DNA of 64,000 nt from Brachionus rotundiformis (Eukaryota; Rotifera; Eurotatoria; Ploima; Brachionidae): positions 1,603,995 through 1,667,994 of the forward strand of contig JAESIW010000115.1 in NCBI GenBank assembly GCA_016802295.1, in the 5' to 3' direction. Under the pieces are notes generated by a model. That model was given only the letters and a program-made list of their open reading frames with translations. It was not told the DNA's origin and made no database searches. Below are positions 47,286 through 60,100 of the stretch, in pieces (the stretch's first letter is position 1; every line of letters begins with the position of its first letter). The position numbers and the translations under genes are program-made.

Positions 47286-47660
47286 TATATTTGAATTTAA
47301 ACTATGAATGATTAATTTCTCAACTTAGAGTCTATTCATTTAAAATTCAATCATATTATGGCCAATTTAATAATTTCAAATGATGTATCTTTTGATTTGA
47401 TTTGATAAATTAATTTTTATTTTTAATAAATTAAACTAGTTTTTTTTCTTAATATTAATGAAAAATTAATTATCTTATTATTTTATACTTAAAAAAGTGA
47501 AATCGAAGACTAATTGAAATTTATTTTTTGGACAGAATTAATTTGCCTGTTGCTTTTATCTAGTGTTGTTTATGTGTAGGAATTGAAAAAATTATATTTA
47601 AATTAATTTTTATTTTTTTTTGTTGGCAAAGAATCAAATTAGCTTAAACTAATTACTGAT
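47286..47660. other. Spacer downstream of eL36
   Basis: AT-rich, no gene seen. Confidence 0.4.
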
Positions 47661-48109
47661 TTAAACCTTTGTTCTTTTGCTGGCTTGTAAGTAATTTTGT
47701 AATTCATCTCTCTTCTTTTTGCTTCGGCTGTGGTCACCAAGCTATTTACCAAATAAATTTAGATTAAATTTTTACAGAATCTATGTTATAAAAATCCATA
47801 CTCTTCGCTTAATGAACTTCAAAGCTCTTTTGTCTTTGCCAATTTTGAGCAATTCAATTACTCTTTTTTCATATGGTTGAAGACCTGATACTTCACGGAC
47901 CAAGTCTCTGACAAATTTAGCGTGTTTGTTGCGCTAAGGTGTTTAAAGTTAAGAAAAATCATGGTGTGTTAAAAAATATTTACTGATGATAAGCGACTTG
48001 GTCTTGGTCTGAATGGCTTCTCAGCTTTGTGCTTGGTAACTTTGTGACCACGGTGATAACCGGCGGCTAATTCGTATCCTTCTGGTAATTTTCGGACTGG
48101 TGGTGCCAT
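47661..48109 (-). CDS. RPL36: 60S ribosomal protein eL36 (RPL36)
   Basis: Three exons (48109-47984, 47933-47802, 47741-47661) join in phase 0 to 112 residues; human has 105. It carries RGHKVTK near residue 20, then NKHAKFVRDLVREVSGLQPYEKR and the family signature LLKIGKDKRALKFIKRRLGDHSRSKKKRDEL. The N-terminus is about seven residues longer than in mammals. Component of the large ribosomal subunit. A pyrimidine tract as in TOP promoters could not be placed with confidence. Confidence 0.95.
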
Positions 48110-48491
48110 ACTGTATTCTATAATTAAATTCTCTATTTAATTATCTAAATGGATAATATTGATTAAATTGGATTTAAGACATCCTCTTTGGTAAAAAATA
48201 TGCCTCATTCAGTATACTAATTTAATTTTAGCATAAAAAAACGAAAGAGAATTTTAATATTTTTTTTAACTTGGATTGTACTTGTATGCAAAAATTATAT
48301 ATTTTTTTAAATGTTGCTTTATTTTAAATTGTGAAAATTGGCAAAAATTTTTAAATGCATCAAAACTTAAATTCAGAAGTAAATTAACAAAAAAGCTAAA
48401 TTCGTATTTTTTTAATCACAGTAACAAAAATCATATTTAAAATTTTTAAATAATTTTATTTCTTTAAATTTGATAATTTAAATTAATAAAA
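48110..48491. other. Intergenic between TRIP4 3' end and eL36 5' end
   Basis: About 380 bp of AT-rich DNA that must hold the eL36 promoter and the TRIP4 polyadenylation region. No specific site is assigned. Confidence 0.4.
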
Positions 48492-50526
48492 TCAAATATC
48501 GTCATTTAAAATAACTGAGGTTTTTTTGGCTATGTTGTGAATACTTTTGTCAAGTTTAACTTTAGAAATTTAAAATTAATATTATCAATAAATATAAACT
48601 AGCAAATTTACAAATTTTATGGTTTCCCGACATTGGTATCTTTGCCAAAAGCTCATTTGAATTTTTACAAATAAAAACAAATTCGGACTCGGATTCTCCT
48701 TTTGGAAACTTGAAATTTTTTCATAATTAAACAACAATTAAAATTTTAATTTTCACTTAATTAATTACCTCATCTCTATAAGTCTCAGCTGACAAACATT
48801 CGACTAAATCAACATAGCCTAGTAGACAGCTTGTTGGATAAGATGTCGGAAACTTGAGCTGATGGTCTTTAAATGATTAATTAAAAAATTGACTAATAAA
48901 TTAATGTTAAAAAAATTAAATAATAATTAATAAATATTTCAACCATTATTTAATTTTGTTAACCTCTTTTATTTTGTCTACCTGAATAATAACACTTATA
49001 AAATGTTTCCACTTCTTGTATATCTGTATCTGAAGGTTGTTTAGATGCAGCATGTATCCAAAGCCTACCTCTAAAAGGCGTGTACCAACTTCTGCCTTCA
49101 TGCCTTTGACAAAAATTTTATTTAATTTGTTTAATTTTTATTTCAAAGGTACTTTTTTATTCCAGCAGTAAGCAAGGAGGCCCATGGCTGATGCATACTC
49201 AAGCACATACCTTCGTCTTTCATTTCTTGTAACTCAGAATTTTGTATTCTAAAACTACCATTTTTCTTTTTGTCCACATCACTTTCATCCGGTAATTTTT
49301 TGGACTTTTTTTTGGCTTTTTCTTCTAAAAATTTTAACTTAACTGATTCCATGTCGAGATTGACTATGGCACCAGTCTGCTCTGAAGCCAATCTTTCATT
49401 ATTTCTTATTATATCATCAATTTCACTACTCACTTCATCAAGATTAAAAGACTCTTTTTCATCAAGTATTTTCCTTCCAGCAAAATCAATGGTAAAACTT
49501 TGATTAGATAATTTACTGCCAAATCTTTTGTTGCGCAATTCTTGTTCTTTTTTCTCGAGCAAAACCTTTTGTTGCTGATTTAACCACTTGCTATTAGTAT
49601 TAAAATAGTCCGACTCATCGTCTATCACCTGGGTTCTCTTGGCACTTGTTCTATCGAAATCAATTAGTTTATTCTTATGCTCAATAGCTTTGCGTAGATT
49701 CTCTTCATCTTTTTGACCAGTTTGATCAGATTGACCAGAAAGACTTTGGGCTATTTGCTCAAAAGCATTGAAGTTTCTGCTCAAGAGGTCCTGTTTAAGT
49801 TTTTGTCCTTTATTTGATCCACGGCTAATCTTTTCCATTTCTTCACGGGTACAAACTAAATTGCCACAAAAGTAGCAAGGACCTGAGCCTTCTTGTTCAC
49901 ACACAATTCGTCCGCATTTTAGACAGTTTCCTATTAATTTATGTTTGCTTGCTTGGCATTCACATACTTTTCTATCTAAAATTAAAAACTTAAAGTTAAT
50001 ATTTTAAGCAAAAATTAAAAATACTTGAGTTTTTTGGCTGAAGAACCTGGTCATTTGTTAGTTTAAATTCTTTCTTTTTTTGTGGTTTTAATCTATTTAA
50101 TGGACTGATGTTTTCGGATTCCACTTTTGGTTGCTTTCGGTCAAATTTTGATTTTGGTTCATCCAGTTCTGGTTTTTGATATACCTTTAGATTAGATGGT
50201 TATTTATATGTTTTTGATTTATGAAAAATAGTCAACAGTTATATCAGAATGAATGGATGGTTTCTGAATTTTGACCAAAAGTTCGCTCAAGAATTTTTTG
50301 TTTCGTTCAACACTTAAGTCCAATAAACTTCCAATAAACTCTCGGATTTCATTTTCAGTTTCTATATTTAATATGTTTCTACCAAAATATAAAGATAATT
50401 CTTCTAATTAAAAAACTTAATAAAATGTTTATATTTATATTACTTTGCATATTCTTCACTTATGTCACATTCAAGTAATTCGCTAAGTTCTTTATGAAGC
50501 CATTTAACCATTGGTAAAGATTGCAT
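48492..50526 (-). CDS. TRIP4: Activating signal cointegrator 1 (TRIP4/ASC-1)
   Basis: Multi-exon minus-strand gene. First exon at 50526 reads MQSLPMVKWLHKELSELLE..DISEEYAK. A middle exon holds the cysteine-rich zinc finger (CQASKHKLIGNCLKCGRIVCEQEGSGPCYFCGNLVCTREE, split by an intron near 49980-50030); only landmarks such as EQEGSGPCYFCGNLVC are needed to identify it. The large exon ~49970-49150 continues through a charged linker to GMCLSMHQPWASLLTAGIKK, the start of the ASCH domain. Later exons give RGRLW, YPTSCLLGYVDLVECLS, SEFVFICKN and KLDKSIHNIAKK to the stop at 48492. Known role: subunit of the ASC-1 complex with ASCC1-3, in transcription coactivation and ribosome-collision and alkylation responses. 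The ASCH domain suggests RNA or DNA binding. Confidence 0.92.
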
Positions 50527-51139
50527 CTTGCAAAAAATTTGAGTTATTATTTCTGAATAATTAATATATAATATGATTATTTCAAAAAAATGTAAATTTT
50601 TATTTAAATTTTTTTGATATTAGATTGCAAAATGTGAAGAAATTCCCCAAAATTGCACTAGTATGTATATTTTTTTAGTCCAAAAAAATTCTAAAAATAT
50701 GAATTTAAAAATCCTCTATCAATAAAAGGAAATAAACTTGTAAAAATTATTAAATATCTTTTTGTAAAATTGATTATCTTGGTGAATTTTGTTCAAAATA
50801 GTAACTTACAAAAAATAAAATTTCCCAATGAATTTATTTCATCTATTTTTTCTTCTTTTCAATTCAAATATAGAAAGAAGTCCTAATGATCAAAAATATA
50901 ATGTCTATAATGCAAAATATAGTCTTGTTTAAAAATCAAAATGAGATAATTTTAAAAGAATTGTGTTTCAACTAAAATAATTACATAAAAAAAGGACTTC
51001 AAATTAGTTGTAATTAATTCAATTAAGAAATATCTATGAGAACATCTTGCTGGGTTTGTGATCTCTGATATTGAAAAAAATGGCGAACTTTAAAAAAAAC
51101 TAAAAAAAATTATGTGATCAATGTTTTATTTTTGTGATC
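50527..51139. other. Intergenic, upstream of TRIP4
   Basis: AT-rich 5' flank of TRIP4. No other feature recognised. Confidence 0.4.
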
Positions 51140-51620
51140 AACAAAAAAAAAATCAAACTAAATCAATCGAGAAAAAATAATAATATTGAGATAAATGATT
51201 TTTAGCTTTACGAAATTTAAGTCCTCTTTCATTTTTCATTAAGGAACCACACGAAAGACAAGCTACACCATTTGGGCTCTTGCTTAATGCTCTTATTACT
51301 TCATTTTGTGCCAATTCAGAACATGAAGGACTCGCAAGAGCCAAGGTTTTATTCTGATCTGACCTTAACTTTACTGAATTTATTGTAATTTTGATAAATA
51401 AGAGCTTAAAACATCAATATTCGGATCATTCTCAGAATCAAGCTTCAAATATATTATTTTTTTGAATATTATATCAATTATGTTTTGAAATTTTTATGCG
51501 TGATCATAGAAAAATACCTGTGATCCTTGGATAATGTGATCAAAAAATTTGTAATCATAACAGATCACAAACCCATCAAGATGACAAAGATCACACAGTC
51601 GGCAAGACCCTATTTTTTAA
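51140..51620 (-). mobile_element. Decayed zinc-finger fragment, probably of a retrotransposon ORF
   Basis: Two short minus-strand pieces in different frames: CRLCDLCHLDGFVICYDYKFFDHI (about 51597-51520) and, at 51344-51153, ACLSCGSLMKNERGLKFRKAKNH. The second follows the CxxC..RGL..H....H finger seen at the N-terminus of some non-LTR retrotransposon proteins, with the first His changed to Arg. Frames are broken by stops. Family assignment is tentative. Confidence 0.35.
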
Positions 51621-52072
51621 TTCAATTAATAAGAGAGTTAAATTTTTATTGTTTTTGTTTTTTATGGTAGCTTTAAAATCTATTAACAAAAGTTTCTTTT
51701 GCGTATGCTCACAAGACGTCTGTGATCGAACTTTGGCAATTTCTTAACCAAAAGGAGAATTACGAAATTTTACGTAAATTAACGTAAAATGTCATTTTTT
51801 TACATGTAAAATCTTGTAATTTATGGTAATAAATAGTAAAATAAAAGTATAAATTCGTAAATTTTAAAATTTATTCACAACTTAAATTAAAAATAAATAA
51901 GAAATAATTTTTTATTTTTTTGCTCGGTCGTTTTTAGGACTGTTAACAGCGTTGAGCCATGCTTTGCTAAAATCCATATTACTTGGTGTATATCTCTTTA
52001 AATGCGCTAAAAAAAACAAACCTTAAGCTTAATTATTTAATTAATAATTATTTAAGCTTTTTAAATCAAATA
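51621..52072. other. Intergenic AT-rich spacer
   Basis: AT-rich, with a run of TTTACGTAAA-like self-complementary motifs near 51760-51800. No gene seen. Confidence 0.4.
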
Positions 52073-52475
52073 TGGATTGTAATCTCTACAGAGACATATT
52101 AGCTGAATATTTATTAAAGTTTGGTTCACAATATGTGGCAGCAAATATAACCTAGACCAAGACAATGATCCAAAACATAAATCCAAACTTTGTACTGAAT
52201 TTTTAGAAAAAAATAGCATTTACTGGGTATGTTAAAAAATAATTATTATCAAATTTTGAATAATTTTTTAAATAAAAAATTGAAAAAGGTAAAATCTCCA
52301 CCCAAATCACCAGATTTAAATCCGATAGAGATGCTGTGGTACGAAATGTAGGAGTTTATAAGAAAAAAATATATACAAAATTAAAAGGACGCCGTAGGTG
52401 CAATTTTTGAGTTTCAAAAATCTATTACTCCAGCAAGATTCCAGTCTTATATCAAACATTTAAATAAAGTATTTT
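52073..52475 (+). pseudogene. Decayed Tc1/mariner-type (DDE_3) transposase fragment
   Basis: Broken plus-strand frames read MDCNLYRDILAEYLL, then in another frame DNDPKHKSKLCTEFLEKN, and after an ~80 bp AT-rich interruption KSPPKSPDLNPIEMLWYEM. The DNDPKH and SPDLNPIE motifs carry the second and third catalytic acidic positions of Tc1/mariner transposases. The interruption (about 52228-52290) begins near GTATGTTAAA and ends AAAAAG, so it looks like an intron inside the transposase. Internal stops make it non-functional. Confidence 0.7.
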
Positions 52476-53620
52476 TTTTAAATATTGATTTAAAACATGG
52501 ATTTATACGTTTAATAAGGTAATAAACATCCTAATTGATAAAAACAGAGGTTGGTCAAACTGTTAGAAACAAAAAAAATTACTGTAAAAAAATAAAAAAA
52601 TTAGTGTTATCTTTAAATTGACTTTTTGTCTCCTCTTAAAGAAAGATAAGATATTTTATCCAGTTGGTAATCATATCGGTAAAACCATATGCTCTAATTC
52701 TATTCAATACTCGGTGAAATTTTCTCGAAAAATCAGCTTACAATAAACGGAATAGTTCTCTAAAAAGGCTTATTATCTATAATTTTATTTTCCTTGAAAA
52801 TAGTGTTAATTTTGAATATCTTTTAATATCTTTTATCTGTTTTAAACAATAAAATCAAATAGAAAAAATAATTTTTATTTTTTTATTATTAAACTAATTA
52901 AAATATGTGTATAATTAAGTAAAGTAAAGCTATTCATATATCATGATACTCAATTATTGGTAAATAAATGGTCTATTTTTTGGTTTTTTTTGAAATTTAT
53001 TTTGAAAACTCATAAATTAAAAGAGCAATAAAATTTCTGACTCACGATGAGTAAAACCACCATGGTAACACCATAAATGCATTTGAATAACTAAAAAATT
53101 CTAGAATGGAAATTTGGAAAACTCCTGTTACCTCTTGACTAGTCTCGAACATTCTTTTTTTCCAAAAATTAGCCACTATTTAAACTAATTAGTTTAATAA
53201 TTATTTAAAGACAAATAAAGTGCTCATTCCTATTCAACTGAATTTTAATTTTTTCTTCCAATCGCTTCAAATTATGGATTTTATGCTCTTATCTTAAAAA
53301 TCAATAAACCACTTTTTAAATTGTTCTTTAACCGGACTTGGCCAATAATTGCGCTATTTGCCTCATCCAATCATGCTAATTTTATGTTAATATAAATAAA
53401 GACAATATCATATTTTATTTTTATTTCAAATTTTTCAAAAAACGTAATTCTAAATAGCTCTCAAACTAGTCAATTATAAATCTTTTTGTGTATCTCTTCT
53501 TAAAAATTATAATTAAGCAAAAAAATTCAATCTAATTACGTAATCTTTGCATTTATCTAATTGTAGATTTTTGTATTTCAACTAGCTTTGTAAAAATTGT
53601 ATTTTTATTTTACTACCAAC
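52476..53620. other. Intergenic, upstream of TCP11L1
   Basis: AT-rich. A TATAAATA-like sequence near 53391 lies ~230 bp before the TCP11L1 start codon and might be a core promoter, but support is weak. No gene seen. Confidence 0.4.
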
Positions 53621-55388
53621 ATGGAAAACAACGATAAAGCATCAGAGTCAAAGAAACGTCCTGAGAGCCCCAATCCATTTCTGTCCTATTTGTCTTCGAG
53701 TCCATCTCAGAATTCGCCCAGGTCAGACCTTTCAACCAGCGCTTCTCAGTCGCCCAGATCGCCAAGGCAAAATGGAATAAAAATACCAATTGGCACCTCT
53801 GTTTCCCAATCAATGCTCACTGCAGGTACCACTTCTTGTTGTCTTGCTTTTAGTCTTTGCTCTAATACCATTCATTAATTTAGCATCACCGCCACGGTTC
53901 GCAACTATTGAGCAGTTCATGAACGCTTCCAACACGGTCCAGAACATGGCACTTGCTCATGAAATATCTGTTAATCAAAATTTCAAGTTTGAAAAGCTGG
54001 AATACGAGACCAACAGCCTGGAAAAGCAGATACACGACACAGTTCACAAAGCTTTCTGGGACTCGCTAAAAGAGGACTTTGAAAAGGATCCAGTAGAGTA
54101 CAAGCACGCTTTTACCATTCTAGGTGAAGCTAAACAGGCATTGATAGGCCTTCTTTTGCCAAATCATGTCAAATTTCGCGAGCAAATTGACAATGTCTTG
54201 GACATGGCCTTGATCAAGCAGCAAATGGACAACCAAACTTTCAATTATCGTGATTATGCTTTGTTTATCATTGAGACAATGTCCAAGCTGTGCGCGCCAG
54301 CCAGAGATGCTAAAATAGAGTCGCTTAAAGCTCTGGTTGATCCTGTAGAGCTTTTTCGAGGCATCATGGAGACTTTGGAGCTTCTTAAACTGGACATGGC
54401 TAATTACACTATTCAGCAGATGAGACCCTACATTCAGCAGCAAGTGGTGGCCTATGAGCAGAAAAAATTCAAAGAACTCTTGGAAACTCAGAAAGGTTAG
54501 ATTTGAAAAAATAAATAGATAAAATTTATAGATAAAATTTTTAAAAAAAACAATAAATACAATAAATATATTTTCTAAAAAAATATTTTGGTTTTTAGAA
54601 GCCGGAGTAGATGGACTGGAATCGACCAGACAATGGCTCGTGCGAGCACGTCAACGGATCGATGACAATAAGACAATTGGTGCATACAAGTTTCCATCAG
54701 GAGCTACGCCAAGTGCGATTACGAATGAGGCTTTCATGGAAATATTTGTATGGTCAATGTCAAACACTTTTCCAGAAACTCTAGCCATGGATGAGATAAG
54801 ATTTAATGAAATTTACGTCAAGTGTCGTAAATTTTTGGTAGTGTGTGCCATTGTAAATACTGTGTTTACACTTGTTGGCGAGAGTATTCGTGGTCTTGAG
54901 GAACTAAAGCAAAAATTAAAGCAAAATATTCTTATTTTGTTAGAGGATTATTTGTCAACTACATTTGAAGAAATGATGAAAAACATTGGTGAACAAGTAA
55001 TAAAGCTGACCAATGATGCATTGGTTAAGCATGGAAAATCTCAGCTAAACGAAGAGGCTTCCAATTGCTTGAAAACCTTAATTGTTGATTTATCTACAAA
55101 AAATTTACACGAAAATTCAGTCTATAAGCTTTTATGTAAGAGGAATTTAATAATTAATTTTTTAAAAAAATAATTAAGCTTTTTTAATTTAAAGTTGCTC
55201 GGTATGTGGACTTTTTGCAGAAAATACTGACTAAACAAAATCAAGGCCCAGTCAAGCTACCTCAGGGAATGAGCTTGGTTGAAAAGGACCTGTTGGAAAT
55301 AACAGGACAGTTCTTGAGACTGGTTACTTTCAATAAGAATGTGTTTGGCAATTATTATGGGGAGATAATTCAATCAATGGAAAAGTGA
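53621..55388 (+). CDS. TCP11L1: T-complex protein 11-like protein 1
   Basis: Exons 53621-53825, 53884-54495, 54599-55135 and 55195-55388 join in frame to 515 residues, near the human TCP11L1 length (~509). The N-terminus is Ser/Pro-rich (SPNPFLSYL, SPRSPRQ), then the TCP11 domain begins ASPPRFATIEQFMNASNTVQNMALAHEI. It continues with DTVHKAFWDSL, FLLP-type LLLPNHVKFREQI, LCAPARD and LLKLDMANYTIQQMRPYIQQQVVAYE, and ends NVFGNYYGEII. ATG 53621 is chosen as the first in-frame methionine after an AT-rich leader. Molecular function of the family is poorly defined; the related TCP11 acts in sperm signalling. The assignment is firm, the role is not. Confidence 0.92.
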
Positions 55389-56900
55389 ATCTCATTAAAG
55401 CTTGCTTTATTAGCTCTGGACCAAATCTTTTTCTTAGCTTTTTTTTATTTAAACTAATTGATTTAATTGTAAATATGTTTTTGTTATCCTATAAAAAAAT
55501 TCATAAAAAAAATCTTTTTCATATTTTGGGGTATTTCATTAAAGTTTTGCAATAAAAAAATTTCAAAATTTGGGAAAATATTTTTTTTAATAACTTGATG
55601 TATGAGACACATAAAAAGCTATTAAAGATAAGTACAACAACTTAAAAAGTATTTAAATTAAAGCTAAAAATGATAATAAAATAAAATATCTAAATAGTAT
55701 ACAAAAATTAATACTCAATGTAGCTTATAAATTCTAAAAAAATTTTTTTTTTAATTAATCACCATATAAATGATTCAATTTGAATTGAACCAGGTATAAA
55801 AAATTTCTATTTTAATGTCATTAATGAAAATAAATTTAAAAATTATACTAAAAAATATGAATATAAACATTTAAATATTTGACTCTAAAAAGTTTGATCG
55901 AGTTAGTTAAACTCAAGGACACGTGATTTGAATACGCTTATTTACACCATAAGATAATAAAATAAAAAAGCATTAAATACATCTTTTAATTAATCAAATT
56001 TTATAATTTTATTTAATTAACAAATTGAGATTTTTTAAAACTAGTTTAATGAGGGCATTATTTTTTTAAATTAATATATTCCTCAATATACTTTGTTTTA
56101 AACCTTTGGTAAAATCGGTTATCTGTAAGGCTTACAGATAACCAATTTCATCATGATTCGGATTCATCAAATGATACAAGTTGATTTAAATGATGCTGAT
56201 TTTAATGATTTTGTATTGTTCATAAATTGATTTCTGTATTAGTTTTAAAAATTATTTGATAACCAAAAAGATAAATTTTTAAAATCAAGAATATCTTTTC
56301 CCTCATCATAATTTTGCTATTCTGCAAAGTTCTGCTAAATGGGATACAACTTGGCTATGTTTAAACATTTTTTTAATAAAATCGTTGCATTAAAAATATC
56401 TGAATTATTAAATTTTATTAAAGACTCCAACTAATCATAATCAGAACAATTATTTTATCAAAAATATCATCTTAAAAAACTTTGCTAAATTATGTTCAAT
56501 ATTCATTTCTAATTGACCTATAACATAAATTTTCAAACTGAAAAAAAATAAAGATTATTTTGTTCTCTAGTAAAAAATAAAACCAAGACATTTTGATACG
56601 ATTTGTATATTTGCCTCGGAAATTCAAATTGAAAGTCTATTTTTACAAATTTGCGGTCTTTGATGCACATACTAATTAATTTATATCAACTCATAAATTT
56701 AATAAATTATTTTAAAAAATGTTCTTTTTTGTCAAGCAAAAAGCATAATAATTAATTAAAGAAAAAAGATAAATTACCAATCTAGGACAATAAAAGTACC
56801 AATATTGGGACAGATTCACCCTCTGGAATCATTCGCTCCATACCCCTCTAACCATGGAACATTATGCAACATGGGACCAAAAGATTCTAACTTAACTAAA
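55389..56900. other. Intergenic between TCP11L1 and DYNC1H1
   Basis: Mostly very AT-rich. At 56785-56905 there is a less AT-rich island (GGACAGATTCACCCTCTGG.., CATACCCCTCTAACCATGG..) about 20-140 bp upstream of a predicted TATA box. It may be a promoter-proximal element; a short minus-strand open piece there is not called a gene. Confidence 0.4.
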
Positions 56901-56927
56901 GACCTCAATCACGAGATGATGAATATG

Positions 56928-56968
56928 TATAAATAAAGATTCTAATTTTTTAAATGTATTCAGTTCAG
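56928..56968 (+). promoter_or_regulatory. Predicted core promoter of DYNC1H1 (TATA box + initiator)
   Basis: TATAAATA at 56928-56935 is followed 33 bp later by TCAGTTC (initiator-like, about 56960-56966). The implied start lies ~180 bp before the ATG at 57142. The leader contains an (AAATA)n run at about 57064-57086. Spacing is canonical for a metazoan TATA/Inr promoter; there is no expression evidence. Confidence 0.45.
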
Positions 56969-57141
56969 TTAAGTTCAGAGCTTAGTAATTAATTCAAAAT
57001 TTATTTCTCACTGTTTTAGCTCCCCTCTATCGCCATATGATGCTCGATTTTATATTAAAGCTTAAATAAAATAAAATAAAATAAAATTTTATGTATAGAT
57101 AATAATCAATAATTAATAGAAAAATAGAAAGATTGGGAGTA

Positions 57142-60100
57142 ATGATCGAGACAAATGACAATGAAGCTTCATCATCTCCTCAGCAGTCAGCCACTGGAAC
57201 TCAACCAGCAAGCATAGCAGATCATGTCGCATTTATTACCTATCTCAGACAATTCATTCCAGCTCTTTTAGATGCAAATTTGGCATCTTTGCCAGAACTA
57301 GAAAAGTGCTTTAATGACAAATCTAGCATTGAATGCATCAAAAAATTCCTAGGCGACAGCCAATGCAGAACATTGATAATTCAGCGATTTACCTTGAAAG
57401 ACGAGGAAGAATCTGATCAAAATTCGGATGAGTCCGTGGTCAGCCAATTTTTAATATCGACAGAGGTAAACTACACAAATCCAAAGTGTCTAAGTGTTCA
57501 GATAATAAAGCGTGGCGCAGTTGTTGAAAGTGATAAAAAATTCCACAACCAAGTCAGAGTGATTTCGTTGTCTGACTCGTCACCATACGAAACCCTGCAC
57601 TCCTATGTAAGCAACACATTGGCGCCCTATTTTAAGAGCTACATCAAGCGAGGCCACATGGATTCGAAGCCAGCTGCCGATTCCAAGCTAAGCTCGGGCG
57701 GTGCTGGCGATATACCAACCGGTGCTACACAGAGCCTGTACGGTGGCGATCAATTTGCCACTCAAATGGAGAAAAAAATTGCCGAAGTAGAAATGGGTCT
57801 ACTTCATTTGCAGCAAAATATTGAAATACCTGAAATTAATCTTGTCATTCATCCTACTGTTTTACAAATGATTAAAAAGTCTAATGATGAAAATAGAAAG
57901 CCGAAAGTTGATGACTTTTCGGATAAAGTAGATGATACCAATTTTTTGAACCAGCTTCAATCTGGCGTTAACAGATGGATCAGAGAAATAAAAAAAGTAA
58001 AATTAATTTATTGATTTTTATTAAGTATTAGTAGTAGTACTTGCTGCGATACCACCGCCATTAGGCAGTGTGCAGCTGTAGCAGCCTATTCCATTAAATC
58101 TATCTAAAGTAGCTTTGAAACTTGTGGTTGAGTTAGATGTTACCACATTTTCCGGTTTGGAACTACTCTGTTTGAAAAAAAGGCATCTATAGCGCAGACT
58201 TTGGCTTCTGCTTTCTGGACTTTGATGCTTTTTTCTCTTATTGCCGCAATTGGACCTTTGATTACTGGTCTATTAACCAGTTCGCTGACCAGATTTGCTT
58301 TTTCTAGTCCATTCACTAATTTTTAAATTTCAATTTAATTTCCTCTAACACATTCACATCTCTTTTCATACTTGGATTCCATACCTGCATTGCACAGTCT
58401 AAGTGAGGTCTTACCATGGATGTATACAGTCTTTCACAGCTTCTCCTCTCTGCTTGTAAACATTTGCTTTGGCATTCCAAGAACCTTACTCGCTTTTCGC
58501 ACATGCATTTATTACTGTTGAAGTTCCTTCAATGCTATGGAACAGAGCACTACCATGTCTGATCTTCGAACCTGTGTCTTGTTCATGTAGAGGCTTTGGA
58601 GTTACGTCAATATTATCATCATCGTATATCTAAGAAAAATTATTCGTTGTCTGTCTGTGGCTTTTTGAGCACTTGAAGTTTGACCTGAAGAAGAGAACCC
58701 TGTTGTACGGTTACTTGTGCCAGTTCTATGATGGCGCATAATTCTGGTATTTGTGGTCATTTGGCCATTCTGGGATCGAATGGTATTTGTGCTTTTTTGC
58801 ATCACGGAATCGAATTTCCAATTTTCCGATCAAATCAAATCGCACATGCATTTTTCAATTGGGAGATTTAAATTTAAATCTGATGAGACCATCATCCCGA
58901 GATAGTTCATTCCAACATTCTATGGTTGTCAACATGACATTCAAGCTGCTATCAGGACTTTTTAAAGTATATCTATGCTTTGCATTTAGTCTGTCAAAAT
59001 ATACCACTTTGAACTTATCAGCACACAGTGCCATGAACCACACATCTATCCATTGACAAACTGAGCCTAGATCTTGTTGGAGCATTGCTTTTTTAGATTT
59101 AATAAAAAATTTTAAATTTTTAAAAAATATAGCAACTAAATATGGATATGTAAAAAAATTAAAAAATAGCTAGATAATAATCATTATAATTAATTTAATT
59201 TAATAAATATAAATTTATATGAAGATTATAAAACTAAAATCTTTAGAAAAATAAAAAATTTTTTTTAATTTCACAAAATATAAATCTTAAAGAGAATATT
59301 TATAGGGTCATTGCTTTGCTTTCCACTCAAGTCGATCATTTGCCTTCCCCTTTCTTCTACCATGTCATTCTCATTTCGGTGAACTCTCGTGATTTTTACC
59401 TCCATGTAATTGTTGGTTGACCTACCTTTCTTCGCCCTTGCAGTGTCCATTGAAGACCTCTGTTTGGTATTCGCAATCGTTTCATTCTTAATACATGTCC
59501 AAGCCATTGCAGATTTTTGTTCTTGATACATTGGCTCATTGGCTCTGACTACGTTCTTCTGTATAGCTCATTGTTTGACAATAATTCAGGCCAGTGTATC
59601 CCAAGAATCCTTTTCAGATTACCATGATGAAAGGTTTCCAGACTTTTTCTATCTGACTTAGACTTCCGTACATCTGTGTAGCTTTTACTACTGTGTTGTA
59701 TATCTTGATTTTTGTTTCCTTGTTGTAGAATTTCGATTTCAAAACTGGTTTGAGTCTGGCAAATGCTCTTTTTGCTCTTGAAAGTCTATTCTTGATCTCA
59801 TATAAGATATGATAAGGGTTATTTTTTTAATAGTTTGTTTAAAATTAATAAAAAATTATATTTTTATTAGTATTTTTATTATATGAAAAAAGGTGGTAAT
59901 TAATGTAAATTTAAAAATTTAAAGGTTACCAAATTGGACCGTGATCCTTCTACCGGCACTGCCCTTCAAGAGATAAGCTTTTGGCTCAATTTGGAACGAG
60001 CATTGAACAAAATATCAGAAAAACGCGAATCTATTGAAATAACCCTTACACTTGACATTCTTCGTTATGGAAAGCGTTTTATGGCAACAGTGAGCTTCGA

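Noticed and set aside
56785..56905. Minus-strand open piece reading GPMLHNVPWLEGYGANDSRG as a possible exon
   Set aside because: Too short, stops on both sides, no splice sites that extend it; better seen as promoter-proximal sequence of DYNC1H1.
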